Shown: positions 1 to 7,542 of the stretch, one piece after another
Layout: each line of letters opens with the position of its first letter
Numbering within the stretch: position 1 is the stretch's first letter
Origin: Streptomyces sp. NRRL WC-3605
GTDB lineage: Bacteria; Actinomycetota; Actinomycetes; Streptomycetales; Streptomycetaceae
Length of the DNA stretch: 64,000 nucleotides
Reading direction: 5' to 3'
NCBI RefSeq assembly: GCF_001509795.1
Contig: NZ_LLZN01000049.1
Location: 1 to 64,000 of the forward strand
Notes under the pieces: generated by a model
What the model saw: only the letters and a program-made list of their open reading frames with translations
Told to the model about the DNA's origin: nothing
Database searches by the model: none
Program-made: the position numbers and the translations under genes

Positions 1-546
1 CGAGAAGATCGTCGTCACGGCCAGCCCGGACGCGGCCGGGGCCGGGTCCTCCACCGTGACGCCGAAGTCGGTGGCGATGCCCGCCAGGCCGTTCGCGTAG
101 CCCTGGCCGACCGCGCGGGCCTTCCACTGCCCGTTGCGCAGGTAGATCTCCATGACCACCAGCGCGGTCTCGTCGCCGAGCTGCGGGGGAGTGAAGGTGG
201 CGAGGACGGCCTGGTCGTCGGCGCCGCGGAGGGTGGCTGTGGGCTCGATGCCCCGGAAGGTCTGCCCGGCCGCGTCCGGGCTGGCCGTGACGACGATCTT
301 CTCGATGCCGGGGGGTACGGCCGAGGTGTCGACCGTGATCGAGTCCGGGGAGGTGCCGCCGCCGGAGCGGTAGGTCACGCCCGGGCCGGCCGGCTGGTTG
401 TAGAAGATGAAGTCGTCGTCGGAGCGCACCTTGCCGTCGGCGGTGAGCAGCAGGCCCGATACGTCGAGCCGCACCGGGGCGGCGACGTCCACCGTCACGC
501 GCGCGGTGGGAAGAGGGATGTTCGAGCCGGGGGTCATAGCTGTCAT
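1..546 (-). CDS. TerD-family tellurium/stress-resistance protein (3' end missing)
   Basis: The minus strand from the ATG at 546 encodes at least 182 residues starting MTAMTPGSNIPLP, the usual opening of TerD/TerE proteins, followed by beta-rich sequence with the DFIFYNQP and GDETALVVMEIYLRNGQWK signatures. TerD proteins are cytosolic Ca2+-binding stress proteins. Streptomyces carries many paralogues and no single activity is established. The gene runs off the left edge, so its C-terminus and downstream partners are unseen. The family call is secure; the specific paralogue is not. Confidence 0.93.
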   Translation of the reverse strand, partial: MTAMTPGSNIPLPTARVTVDVAAPVRLDVSGLLLTADGKVRSDDDFIFYNQPAGPGVTYRSGGGTSPDSITVDTSAVPPGIEKIVVTASPDAAGQTFRGIEPTATLRGADDQAVLATFTPPQLGDETALVVMEIYLRNGQWKARAVGQGYANGLAGIATDFGVTVEDPAPAASGLAVTTIFS

Positions 547-661
547 GCCGGGTCAACGAGCGAGGTCGTTTTACCGTTCCCTTACCCAGGGCCAAAACGA
601 TGGACGCCGGAGACTTTTCTCGCCCCCGCCGCCCCTGCCCGTCCCATCCCCGAGGGCCGCC

Positions 662-722
662 GCCCCCGGACCCCCGCTTCGCCCCTGGACGGGCCTCGTC
701 CTCACACGCCGGACGGGCTGAA
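662..722. repeat. 61-bp intergenic repeat, copy 1
   Basis: This GC-rich stretch recurs at 1041-1101 in the same orientation with only two mismatches in 61 bp. Both copies end in CGCCGGACGGGCTGA, which in each case forms the left arm of a hairpin. From memory, similar elements are dispersed between genes in many Streptomyces genomes; that was not checked here. Confidence 0.85.
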
Positions 723-733
723 CCGGTCAGCCC
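715..733. terminator. Hairpin over the stop of the 73-aa gene
   Basis: GGGCTGA (715-721) and TCAGCCC (727-733) pair around a 5-nt loop. The right arm contains the stop codon of the small minus-strand gene, so the hairpin is placed to end its transcript or that of a gene entering from the left. Confidence 0.5.
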
Positions 734-948
734 CGGTTCCGGGGGTGGGCTCGCGCGGTGCGCTCGTTGCCGCGGCGGTAGTTGCCGGTCCAGCGGGCCA
801 TGACGAGCTGCGGGTCGGTGGTGGCGACCTCGCCGAGGAAGCGGGCGGCCCGGTCGCCCCGCAGGACGGTGGCGCCGCGGCCGTGGTGGGTGATGTGGAC
901 GGTCCCGTCGGGGTGGGCCTCGTACGCGAAGCCGTTCGGTCTGACCAT
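727..948 (-). CDS. Small conserved hypothetical protein (73 aa)
   Basis: The 73-residue product begins MVRPNGFAYEAHPDG and contains VHITHHGRGATVLRG and an Arg-rich tail (YRRGNERTARAHPRNRG). I recall similar short proteins in Streptomyces but no assigned function. No signal peptide or membrane segment is visible. The start has no Shine-Dalgarno; instead a -10-like TACCAT (956-961) ends 7 nt before the ATG, suggesting a leaderless mRNA. The gene stands alone between two copies of a 61-bp repeat. Confidence 0.7.
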   Translation of the reverse strand: MVRPNGFAYEAHPDGTVHITHHGRGATVLRGDRAARFLGEVATTDPQLVMARWTGNYRRGNERTARAHPRNRG

Positions 949-955
949 GCCGGGG

Positions 956-985
956 ATGGTACGGGCGCGGGGCGCGGGCTCCTAA
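956..985 (-). promoter_or_regulatory. Candidate leaderless promoter for the 73-aa gene
   Basis: On the minus strand, TTAGGA (985-980) and TACCAT (961-956) are separated by 18 nt. The expected transcription start falls on or next to the ATG at 948. The hexamers are imperfect, so this is an inference from spacing and the lack of a ribosome-binding site. Confidence 0.35.
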
Positions 986-1040
986 GGGTTTTCCCCTGGG
1001 CGCCCGGCCCCTTACCCGTCCCCGTCCTGGGGCCGCTGCC

Positions 1041-1101
1041 GCCCCCGGACCCCCGCTTCGGCCCTGGACGGGCCTCGTCCTCAAACGCCGGACGGGCTGA
1101 A
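1041..1101. repeat. 61-bp intergenic repeat, copy 2
   Basis: Second copy of the element at 662-722, differing at two positions. Its end supplies the left arm of the terminator-like hairpin at 1086-1117. Confidence 0.85.
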
Positions 1102-1117
1102 ATCAGCCCCTCCGGCG
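1086..1117. terminator. Hairpin terminator downstream of the alcohol dehydrogenase operon
   Basis: CGCCGGACGGGCTGA (1086-1100) and TCAGCCCCTCCGGCG (1103-1117) form a 15-bp stem with one mismatch and a minimal loop. It lies about 70 bp beyond the stop of the leftward sugar operon and is a credible intrinsic terminator. Confidence 0.65.
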
Positions 1118-1185
1118 TTGGAGGAGCGGGGTCTGGGGCGGAGCCCCAGGAGGATGGGACGTAGGGGCGGCGGGGGCGAGAACCG

Positions 1186-2175
1186 CTACGGCACCACCAC
1201 GATCTTGCGGCCCACGCCCGAGGCGAACTGGTCCAGGGCCTGGGGGTACTGGTCCAGGGGGAGGCGGTCGCTGATGAAGACGTCCGGGTCGAGGACGCCG
1301 TTGGCGAAGAGTTCCGCCGCGCGTTCGTAGCTGTGCAGGACGGCCATGGACCCCGTGATGGTGATCTCCTGGTTGTAGATCCGGTACGGGTCGATCTCCA
1401 CCCGGGTCGCGTAGTCGGCGACCCCGAACTGCAGGAACGTGCCGGCCTTGGCGACCCGGCCGAGGCCGTCCTGGATGGCCGCAGCGTTGCCCGTCGCGTC
1501 GATCACCAGGTCCCAGCCCTGCGGGCGGTCCAGCTCGTCGGGGGTGGCCGCGGAGGCCGAGACGCCGAGACGGCGGGCGGTATCCAGGCGCGTCGGGTTG
1601 AGGTCCACCATGTCGACGCTCGCCGCGCCGGTCCGCTTGGCCAGCTCCAGCATCATCAGGCCCATCGTCCCGGAGCCGTAGATCAGGACGTGGGCGCCGA
1701 GGCGGGACTGGAGGACGTCGTAGCCGCGTACCGCGCAGGACAGCGGCTCGATGAGGGCCGCGTCCTGCGTGCGCACGTGCTCGGGCAGCCTGACGCAGTT
1801 CGCCACCGGCGCGACCGCGAACTGCGCGGCCCCGCCCGCCGTGGTGACGCCGATCGCCGCCCACCGTTCGCACAGGTTGTTGTGGCCGGTACGGCAGTAG
1901 CGGCACTCATGGCAGTACAGGGAGGGGTCGACGGCGACCCGGTCGCCCACGGACAGCTCGGTGACACCGGTGCCGACCCCGACGACCTCGCCCGCGAACT
2001 CGTGCCCGGGCACGATCGGCAGCTTCGGCGCGAACTCGCCCTGGAGGATGTGCAGATCGGTGCCGCACAGGCCGCACGCGGCGACCTCGACGACGACCTC
2101 GCGCGGGCCGGGCGTCGGGTCGGGGACCTCGGCGACGACGGCCTTGCCCACGGACTCGATGACGGCGGCCTTCAT
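1186..2175 (-). CDS. Zinc-dependent medium-chain dehydrogenase (polyol/sorbitol dehydrogenase-like)
   Basis: A 329-residue MDR-superfamily dehydrogenase. The catalytic-zinc site CGLCGTD and the GHEFAGEV motif lie in the first 75 residues. The structural-zinc loop follows with four cysteines (CHECRYCRTGHNNLC). A Rossmann segment GSGTMGLMMLELAKR marks NAD(P) binding. The substrate is probably a polyol or sugar alcohol, inferred from the four-gene ABC-transporter operon that it ends. The ATG at 2175 overlaps the upstream permease stop by 4 bp, indicating translational coupling. It could equally act as a threonine or butanediol dehydrogenase; the substrate cannot be read from sequence. Confidence 0.9.
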   Translation of the reverse strand: MKAAVIESVGKAVVAEVPDPTPGPREVVVEVAACGLCGTDLHILQGEFAPKLPIVPGHEFAGEVVGVGTGVTELSVGDRVAVDPSLYCHECRYCRTGHNNLCERWAAIGVTTAGGAAQFAVAPVANCVRLPEHVRTQDAALIEPLSCAVRGYDVLQSRLGAHVLIYGSGTMGLMMLELAKRTGAASVDMVDLNPTRLDTARRLGVSASAATPDELDRPQGWDLVIDATGNAAAIQDGLGRVAKAGTFLQFGVADYATRVEIDPYRIYNQEITITGSMAVLHSYERAAELFANGVLDPDVFISDRLPLDQYPQALDQFASGVGRKIVVVP

Positions 2176-3020
2176 TTCACGGCTCCCAACGACAGGCCCT
2201 GGACCAGCTTGTCCTGGGCGGCGAACCCCGCGGCGAGCACCGGCAGGGAGATGACGAGCGACGCGGCGCACACCTTGGCCAGGAACAGGCCCTGGCTGGT
2301 GATGAAGCCGGTCAGGAAGACGGGCGCGGTCTCGGCGACGACGCCGGTCAGCACCCGGGCGAACAGCAGTTCGTTCCAGCTGAAGATGAAGCAGATCAGA
2401 GCCGTCGCGGCGATGCCCGGGAGGGCGATCGGGGCCACCACGCGGGTCAGGATCGTCGGCAGCCGTGCCCCGTCCACCCGGGCCGCCTCGATCACCGCGA
2501 CGGGGATCTCGGCGAGGAAGGACTGCATCATCCACACCGCGATCGGCAGGTTCATGGAGGTGTAGAGGACGACCAGCAGCCAGATGTTGTCGAGCATGCC
2601 GGTGTTCTTCGCGAACAGGTACAGCGGCAGCAGGCCCGCCACGGCCGGCAGCATCTTCGTCGACAGGAAGAAGAACAAGACGTCCGTCCACTTCCGCACC
2701 GGGCGGATCGACAGGGCGTAGGCCGCCGGGAGGGCGAGGACCAGGACGAACAGGGTCGACGCGATCGACGCCACCGCCGAGTTGATCAGTGAGGGCCAGG
2801 GGCTGGCGCCGCCGCCCGCGCCGAAGAACTCCCGGTAGCCGTCCAGGGTCAGGGACGCGGCGAAGGACGGAGGGTTGGTCGCCGCGTCCTGCTCGGAGTG
2901 GAAGGACGTCAGCGCCATCCAGGCGATGGGCAGGAAGAACGCGATCCCGAGCAGCCAGGCCACCAGGCCGAGGCCCGTTCCCTTGCGGCGGCTGCGAAGT
3001 CGTACGGCCACGGCGCTCAT
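2172..3020 (-). CDS. Carbohydrate ABC transporter permease (MalG type)
   Basis: A 282-residue inner-membrane permease with about six hydrophobic segments. The cytoplasmic EAA-type loop reads VIEAARVDGARLPTILTRVVAPIALPG, the ATPase-docking motif of MalG-class subunits. It pairs with the permease at 3017-3955, with which it overlaps by 4 bp. No ATP-binding subunit is encoded here. In Streptomyces such importers often share the MsiK ATPase encoded elsewhere, which is the likely explanation. Confidence 0.93.
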   Translation of the reverse strand: MSAVAVRLRSRRKGTGLGLVAWLLGIAFFLPIAWMALTSFHSEQDAATNPPSFAASLTLDGYREFFGAGGGASPWPSLINSAVASIASTLFVLVLALPAAYALSIRPVRKWTDVLFFFLSTKMLPAVAGLLPLYLFAKNTGMLDNIWLLVVLYTSMNLPIAVWMMQSFLAEIPVAVIEAARVDGARLPTILTRVVAPIALPGIAATALICFIFSWNELLFARVLTGVVAETAPVFLTGFITSQGLFLAKVCAASLVISLPVLAAGFAAQDKLVQGLSLGAVK

Positions 3021-3955
3021 GCGCGTGACACCTCCTCGCGGAACAGGGACGACACCACGCGCAGCGCGAAGGTGGCGATGATGATCGAGCCGATGACCAC
3101 CAGGACGCCGGCGGCCGAGGCGAGGCCGTTCTCATGGGCCTGGTAGAAGCTCTGGTAGACGGTGTAGGGGAGGTTGGCGGTGCCGAGGCCGCCGGACGTG
3201 ATCGTGAAGACCGCGTCGAAGTTCTGCACGATGTAGATCGAGCCGAGCAGGGCGCCGAGTTCGAGGTAGCGGCGCAGATGCGGCAGCGTGAGGTGGCGGA
3301 AGATCTGCCAGTCGCTCGCGCCGTCGACGCGGGCCGCCTCGATCTGCTCGTGATCGCGGCTCTGCAGGCCGGCCAGCAGGATCAGCATCATGAACGGTGT
3401 CCACTGCCACACCAGGGATGCCTCCACCGCGAGCAGCGGGGTGTTGGATATCCAGTCCGGCTGTGGGCCGCCCACATAGTGCAACAGCCCATTGAACAGG
3501 CCGTACTCAGGGTTGTAGAGCACGTGCTTCCAGAGCAGCGCCGCGGCGACGGGCACCACCAGGAATGGCGCGATCAGCAGGGTGCGGACCACACCGCGCC
3601 CCTTGAACCTGCGGTCGAGCAGCAGGGCGAGCACGAGGCCGAGGACGAGGCTGGCCAGCACCACCGCGACGGTGAGGAGCACGGTCGTCCACACCGAGTG
3701 GCGCAGGTCGGCGTCGGTGAGGACCTCCCGGTAGTTCTCCAGGCCGGCGAAGTGCCGGGCGTCCGGGTAGAGGGAGTTCCAGTCGAAGAACGAGATGACC
3801 AGCGTCGCCACGAACGGCAGCTGGGTCACCACGATCATGAAGATCAGCGCGGGCAGCAACGGGGCCCGGGTCGCCCAGTTGCGGAGCCGGGCGGAGGGCG
3901 GACGGGTGGTGCGTACGGATGGCGTGGCCACGGGGGCCGTGGTGGTCGCTGTCAT
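3017..3955 (-). CDS. Carbohydrate ABC transporter permease (MalF type)
   Basis: A 312-residue membrane protein. A polar N-terminus of about 30 residues precedes six hydrophobic helices, and the EAA loop reads EQIEAARVDGASDWQIFRHLTLP. This is the usual MalF-class partner of the following MalG-class gene. I chose the ATG at 3955 because it overlaps the binding-protein stop by 4 bp (ATGA) and gives the usual family length. Confidence 0.93.
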   Translation of the reverse strand: MTATTTAPVATPSVRTTRPPSARLRNWATRAPLLPALIFMIVVTQLPFVATLVISFFDWNSLYPDARHFAGLENYREVLTDADLRHSVWTTVLLTVAVVLASLVLGLVLALLLDRRFKGRGVVRTLLIAPFLVVPVAAALLWKHVLYNPEYGLFNGLLHYVGGPQPDWISNTPLLAVEASLVWQWTPFMMLILLAGLQSRDHEQIEAARVDGASDWQIFRHLTLPHLRRYLELGALLGSIYIVQNFDAVFTITSGGLGTANLPYTVYQSFYQAHENGLASAAGVLVVIGSIIIATFALRVVSSLFREEVSRA

Positions 3956-5322
3956 CGCCCCTCGTACTCCTCGGAGATCTTCTCGGCGAGCTGCTGGGAC
4001 TTCCTCAGGGCCGACTCGACGGACTGGCGTCCGGCGATGGCCGCGCTGATCTCCTGGGAGACCTTGGTGCCGAGGTCGGTGAACTCGGGGATGCCGACGA
4101 ACTGGATGCCGGGCGCGGGCCGCGGCTGCACCCCGGGATCCTTCGGCCGGGCGCCCTCGATGGACTCCTTCGTCATCTCCTGGAAGGCCGCCGCCTCCGC
4201 GCGGTAGTCCGGGTTGGCGTAGGTGGAGGCGCGCTTGCCGGCCGGGATGTTGGACCAGCCGAACTCGTCTCCGACGAGCTGCTCGTAGCGCTTGCCCGAC
4301 GCCCAGGAGACGAACTTCCAGGCCTTGTCGGGGTTGCGGGAGGCGTCCTGGATGCCCCACGCCCAGGTGTAGAGCCAGCCGGCTGAATCGGTCTTCTCGA
4401 CGGGCGCCGGGGCGTAGCCGACCTTGCCCTTGACCGGGGACTTCGCCGCCTCCAGGGAACCGGCCGCCGAGGTGGCGTCGTACCACATGGCGACCTTGCC
4501 CTGGGTCATGTTGTTCAGGCACTCGGCGAAGCCGGACTGGGCGGCGCCGGACTCGCCGTGCTCACGGACCAGGTCGACATAGAACCTCGTCGCCTTCTTC
4601 CACTCGGGGGAGTCCAGCCGCGCCTTCCAGTCCTTGTCGAACCAGGTGCCGCCGAAGGTGTTCACGACGGTCGTGAGCGGGGCCATCACCTCGCCCCAGC
4701 CGGGGAGTCCGCGCAGGCAGATGCCCTTCATGCCGGGCTCGGCGCCGTCCGTCCTCTCCGCGAACTCGGCCACCTGCCGCCAGGTGGGGTGCGCGGGCAT
4801 GGTCAGGCCGGCCTTCTCGAAGACGTCCTTGCGGTACATCAGGAAGGACGACTCGCCGTAGAAGGGCTGGCCGTAGAGCTTGCCGTCGTCGCCGGTGAGG
4901 GACTCGCGCATGGGCTTGAGGACGTCCTGCTCGTCGTAGCCGGGGTCCTCGGCGACGTAGGAGTCCATCTCCTTCAGCCAGCCGTTGCGGGCGTAGATGG
5001 GTATCTCGTAGTTGGAGAGCGTGGCGACGTCGTACTGGCCGGCCTGGTTGGCGAAGTCCTGGCTGATCTTGTCGCGGACGTCGTTCTCGGGGAGCACGGT
5101 GAAGTTGACCTTGATGCCGGTCTCCTGGGTGAAGCGCGGCGCGAGCTTCTGCAGCTCGGTCATCTGGGGGTTGTTGACCATCAGGACGTTGATGGCGTCG
5201 CCCCCGGAGCCGGCCCCGCCCGCTCCGGTCCAGCAGCCGGAGAGCAGCGGGGCGAGCAGCGTCCCTGCGGCGGCCGCGGCGAGCGTGGCTCGCGGTGGCC
5301 GTCGTCGGCTCTGGGTTCGCAT
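3952..5322 (-). CDS. Extracellular solute-binding lipoprotein, family 1 (sugar/polyol)
   Basis: A 456-residue precursor. An Arg-rich n-region, an Ala-rich hydrophobic core and the lipobox LLSGC (Cys30) mark it as a membrane-anchored lipoprotein. The mature part has the family-1 binding-protein pattern, including NVLMVNNPQMTELQKLAPRFTQETGIKVNFTVLPEND. It should capture a carbohydrate and deliver it to the two downstream permeases. The dehydrogenase at the operon end favours a polyol such as sorbitol or mannitol, but that is inference. Confidence 0.93.
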   Translation of the reverse strand: MRTQSRRRPPRATLAAAAAGTLLAPLLSGCWTGAGGAGSGGDAINVLMVNNPQMTELQKLAPRFTQETGIKVNFTVLPENDVRDKISQDFANQAGQYDVATLSNYEIPIYARNGWLKEMDSYVAEDPGYDEQDVLKPMRESLTGDDGKLYGQPFYGESSFLMYRKDVFEKAGLTMPAHPTWRQVAEFAERTDGAEPGMKGICLRGLPGWGEVMAPLTTVVNTFGGTWFDKDWKARLDSPEWKKATRFYVDLVREHGESGAAQSGFAECLNNMTQGKVAMWYDATSAAGSLEAAKSPVKGKVGYAPAPVEKTDSAGWLYTWAWGIQDASRNPDKAWKFVSWASGKRYEQLVGDEFGWSNIPAGKRASTYANPDYRAEAAAFQEMTKESIEGARPKDPGVQPRPAPGIQFVGIPEFTDLGTKVSQEISAAIAGRQSVESALRKSQQLAEKISEEYEGR

Positions 5323-5408
5323 GGATCGCTCCTGGACGTATTGGGTTTATGGGGAGGTAAGGGGCGGCCGGTGGTGTGGCGGTGCCCCTCGGGGAGGTGG
5401 GTGGTGCG

Positions 5409-6179
5409 TCAGACGCGGATGACCTGCGGCCCCATGAGCGCGTAGCGGTGGGCCTCGGTGGACGGGAGCAGCGTGCTCGTGACGATCGTCTCCAGTGCGC
5501 CGATGTCGGCGAACCGGCAGAAGCTGACCGCCCCGAACTTGGTGTGCACGCCCGCGAACACCGTGCGGCGGGCGGCGCGGATGGCCTGTGCCTTGACCTC
5601 GCTGACCGCCGGGTCGGGCGTGGTGAGGCCGTGTTCGCGGGAGATGCCGTTGGCGCCGATGTACGCCAGGTCGATGACGAAGCCGGCCAGCATCTTGGTG
5701 GTCCAGTGGTCGACCGTGGCCAGGGTGCCGGACCGGACCCGCCCGCCGAGCAGGAGCACGGAGACGTGCTCGGCCCCGGCGAGGGCGCCCGCGACCGGCA
5801 GGGACGCGGTGACCACGGTGAGCGGCCGGTCGGTGGGCAGGGCCTCGGCGATGAGCTGCGGGGTGAAGCCCTCGTCGACGAAGACCGTCTCGGCGTCCCC
5901 GGCCAGCTCGGCCGCGGCGGCCGCGATCCGGCGCTTCTCGGGGACATGGCTGGTGGCGCGGAAGGCGAGCGTCGTCTCGAAGCCGGCGCTCTCCACGGGG
6001 TAGGCGCCGCCATGGGTGCGCCGGAGCAGGCCGTGGTCCTCCAGGACCCGCAGGTCCCGTCGCACGGTCTCCTTGGCCACGCCCAGCTCGGCGGCGAGCG
6101 CGGTGACGTCCACGGAGCCGTCGCGCCGTGCGGCCAGCACGATCTCGCGCTGGCGGTCCTCGGCCGTTCTCGTACTCAT
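5409..6179 (-). CDS. DeoR-family transcriptional regulator
   Basis: A 256-residue regulator. An N-terminal DeoR helix-turn-helix (REIVLAARRDGSVDVTALAAELGVAKETVRRDLRVLEDHGLLRRTHGGA, about residues 10-60) is followed by the DeoRC sugar-phosphate sensor domain with GFTPQLIAEALP and IGANGIS. It is the first gene of the sugar/polyol operon and probably its repressor, relieved by a phosphorylated sugar. An 86-bp gap separates it from the binding-protein gene, so that gene may also have its own promoter. Confidence 0.93.
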   Translation of the reverse strand: MSTRTAEDRQREIVLAARRDGSVDVTALAAELGVAKETVRRDLRVLEDHGLLRRTHGGAYPVESAGFETTLAFRATSHVPEKRRIAAAAAELAGDAETVFVDEGFTPQLIAEALPTDRPLTVVTASLPVAGALAGAEHVSVLLLGGRVRSGTLATVDHWTTKMLAGFVIDLAYIGANGISREHGLTTPDPAVSEVKAQAIRAARRTVFAGVHTKFGAVSFCRFADIGALETIVTSTLLPSTEAHRYALMGPQVIRV

Positions 6180-6387
6180 GCCGCCCCTTGCCCTTCGCCG
6201 CTGATGGTCCGGCCCGTTCGCCTCCGGAGGAGTCCGGCCGGTGCCCGTTCGGGCCCGGTGGCGTCCCTGGGGGAAAGTTCTACAGCGGGTGTGCGGGCCT
6301 GACCAGCTCTGTTGCGCGCCCGATGCTGCCCGCATGTGCCCGTTCGCGGTGCGGTGTGCCCGTCTCGGACCTGCGGGGTTGTGCGCG

Positions 6388-6422
6388 GCGGCGGGCGGGC
6401 CCGTTCGGTGCCCGCCCGCCGC
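6388..6422 (-). terminator. Strong hairpin terminator after the uronate dehydrogenase gene
   Basis: GCGGCGGGCGGGC (6388-6400) and its perfect complement (6410-6422) form a 13-bp G/C stem with a 9-nt loop, 20 bp past the stop of the dehydrogenase gene. It separates that gene from deoR on the same strand. The rest of the gap down to 6180 holds only the presumed deoR promoter. Confidence 0.75.
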
Positions 6423-6442
6423 TTTCCGGTCACGTTTTCCGG

Positions 6443-7252
6443 TCAGTACGGCCAGATCGGGGGGTCGCTGACGAAGTGGCCGCCCAGGTAGGCGTGCGCG
6501 ATGTTCTCCGGGTCGAGCTCGCCCTGCTCGGCGATCAGCTTCCCGGCGTACGGCTCGGAGTCGTCCCGCGGCTCGTAGCCGAGGGCGCGGGCGCTCGTGA
6601 GGTCCCACCACAGGCGGGTGTTGGCGGAGGAGCCGTGGACGACGGTGTGCCCGACGTCCGGCGCGGTCAGGGCCGCGTGGAAGAGCCGCGCCCCGTCGGC
6701 GGGGCTCATCCAGACCGACAGCATGCGCACGCTGGTGGGCTCGGGGAAGCAGGAGCCGATGCGCACGGACACCGTCTCCAGGCCGTGCTTGTCCCAGTAG
6801 AGCTGGGCCAGGTCCTCGCCGAAGCACTTGGACAGGCCGTAGAAGGTGTCCGGGCGGCGCGGGGTGTCGACGGGGATCAGGGGGTCGTCGCCCTGGGGGC
6901 GGGGGGTGAAGCCGACGGCGTGGTTGGAGGAGGCGAAGACGATCCGTCCGACGCCCTCCTCGCGAGCGGCCTCGTAGAGGTGGTAGGTGCCCTCGATGTT
7001 GGCCCGGAGGATCTTCTCGAACGAGGCCTCCAGGGAGATCCCCGCGAGGTGGATGATCGCGTCGACGCCCCGCACGGCCTCGCGCAGCGCCTCCCGGTCG
7101 GCGAGGTCGGCGACGATCGCGTCCGGCTCGTCCTCGATGGGCCGCATGTCGAGCAGCCGCAGTTCGTAGCCGTACGACGGGAGCAGGCCGCGCATCAGGG
7201 TGCCGAGTCCGCCGGCGGCGCCGGTGAGCAGAACGGTGCGGGGTGCGGGCAT
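6443..7252 (-). CDS. udh: NAD-dependent uronate dehydrogenase (extended SDR)
   Basis: A 269-residue extended short-chain dehydrogenase. The Rossmann motif TGAAGGLG is at residues 10-17 and the catalytic YGLSK (Tyr138, Lys142) is in place. The sequence matches the uronate dehydrogenase subgroup in length and in SSNHAVGF and the SW/TRLWWD regions. These enzymes oxidise D-galacturonate or D-glucuronate to the aldarolactone in the cytosol. The divergent neighbour encodes 5-dehydro-4-deoxyglucarate dehydratase, which acts two steps later, and this strongly supports the call. The start at 7252 is preceded by TAGGAG. Confidence 0.85.
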   Translation of the reverse strand: MPAPRTVLLTGAAGGLGTLMRGLLPSYGYELRLLDMRPIEDEPDAIVADLADREALREAVRGVDAIIHLAGISLEASFEKILRANIEGTYHLYEAAREEGVGRIVFASSNHAVGFTPRPQGDDPLIPVDTPRRPDTFYGLSKCFGEDLAQLYWDKHGLETVSVRIGSCFPEPTSVRMLSVWMSPADGARLFHAALTAPDVGHTVVHGSSANTRLWWDLTSARALGYEPRDDSEPYAGKLIAEQGELDPENIAHAYLGGHFVSDPPIWPY

Positions 7253-7354
7253 CCTCGGGCTCCTAGGCTCGGCGCTGCACGGTCGGGGCTCGGGCAGGGA
7301 TCGCGGCGAGCGATCACCCGACCGCATGCTTGGACCGCATTCACATGCGTGGAC

Positions 7355-7384
7355 ACGCTAAGGAGCGGTCGCCGACCGCGTCAA
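7355..7384 (-). promoter_or_regulatory. Leftward promoter of the uronate dehydrogenase gene
   Basis: On the minus strand TTGACG (7384-7379) and TAGCGT (7360-7355) are 18 nt apart, a good housekeeping-type promoter. Downstream, in the 5' leader, GACCGCAT occurs twice with 13-bp spacing (7320-7327, 7333-7340), a possible regulator site. Confidence 0.6.
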
Positions 7385-7433
7385 GTCTCCCGCGAAGGGG
7401 GCCGATTCGCCGCCGGTCGGGCCGTATGCGCGC

Positions 7434-7463
7434 TTGACCGGCCTCGATGGCGCTCCTTAGGCT
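7434..7463 (+). promoter_or_regulatory. Rightward promoter of the dehydratase operon
   Basis: TTGACC (7434-7439) and TAGGCT (7458-7463) are 18 nt apart. The sequence CGCTCCTTAG running into this -10 (7451-7460) is repeated in inverted orientation at 7358-7367, in the same place in the leftward promoter, so the two promoters are near mirror images. Confidence 0.65.
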
Positions 7464-7469
7464 GACGTC

Positions 7470-7520
7470 GTTCAAGAATATGGACGTGGATCAGAAACGT
7501 GACGCTGATCAGAAACGTGA
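7470..7520. promoter_or_regulatory. Operator-like sites at the start of the dehydratase transcript
   Basis: GTTCAAGAATATGGAC (7470-7485) is a near-palindrome GTTC-N8-GGAC lying right at the expected transcription start. It resembles the GTTC-N8-GAAC palindrome beside the IclR gene at 19111-19126. It is followed by a perfect 14-bp direct repeat, GATCAGAAACGTGA at 7489-7502 and 7507-7520. Which protein binds is not known. Confidence 0.5.
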
Positions 7521-7542
7521 GCGCCTGTTCTAGGGAGAGCCC

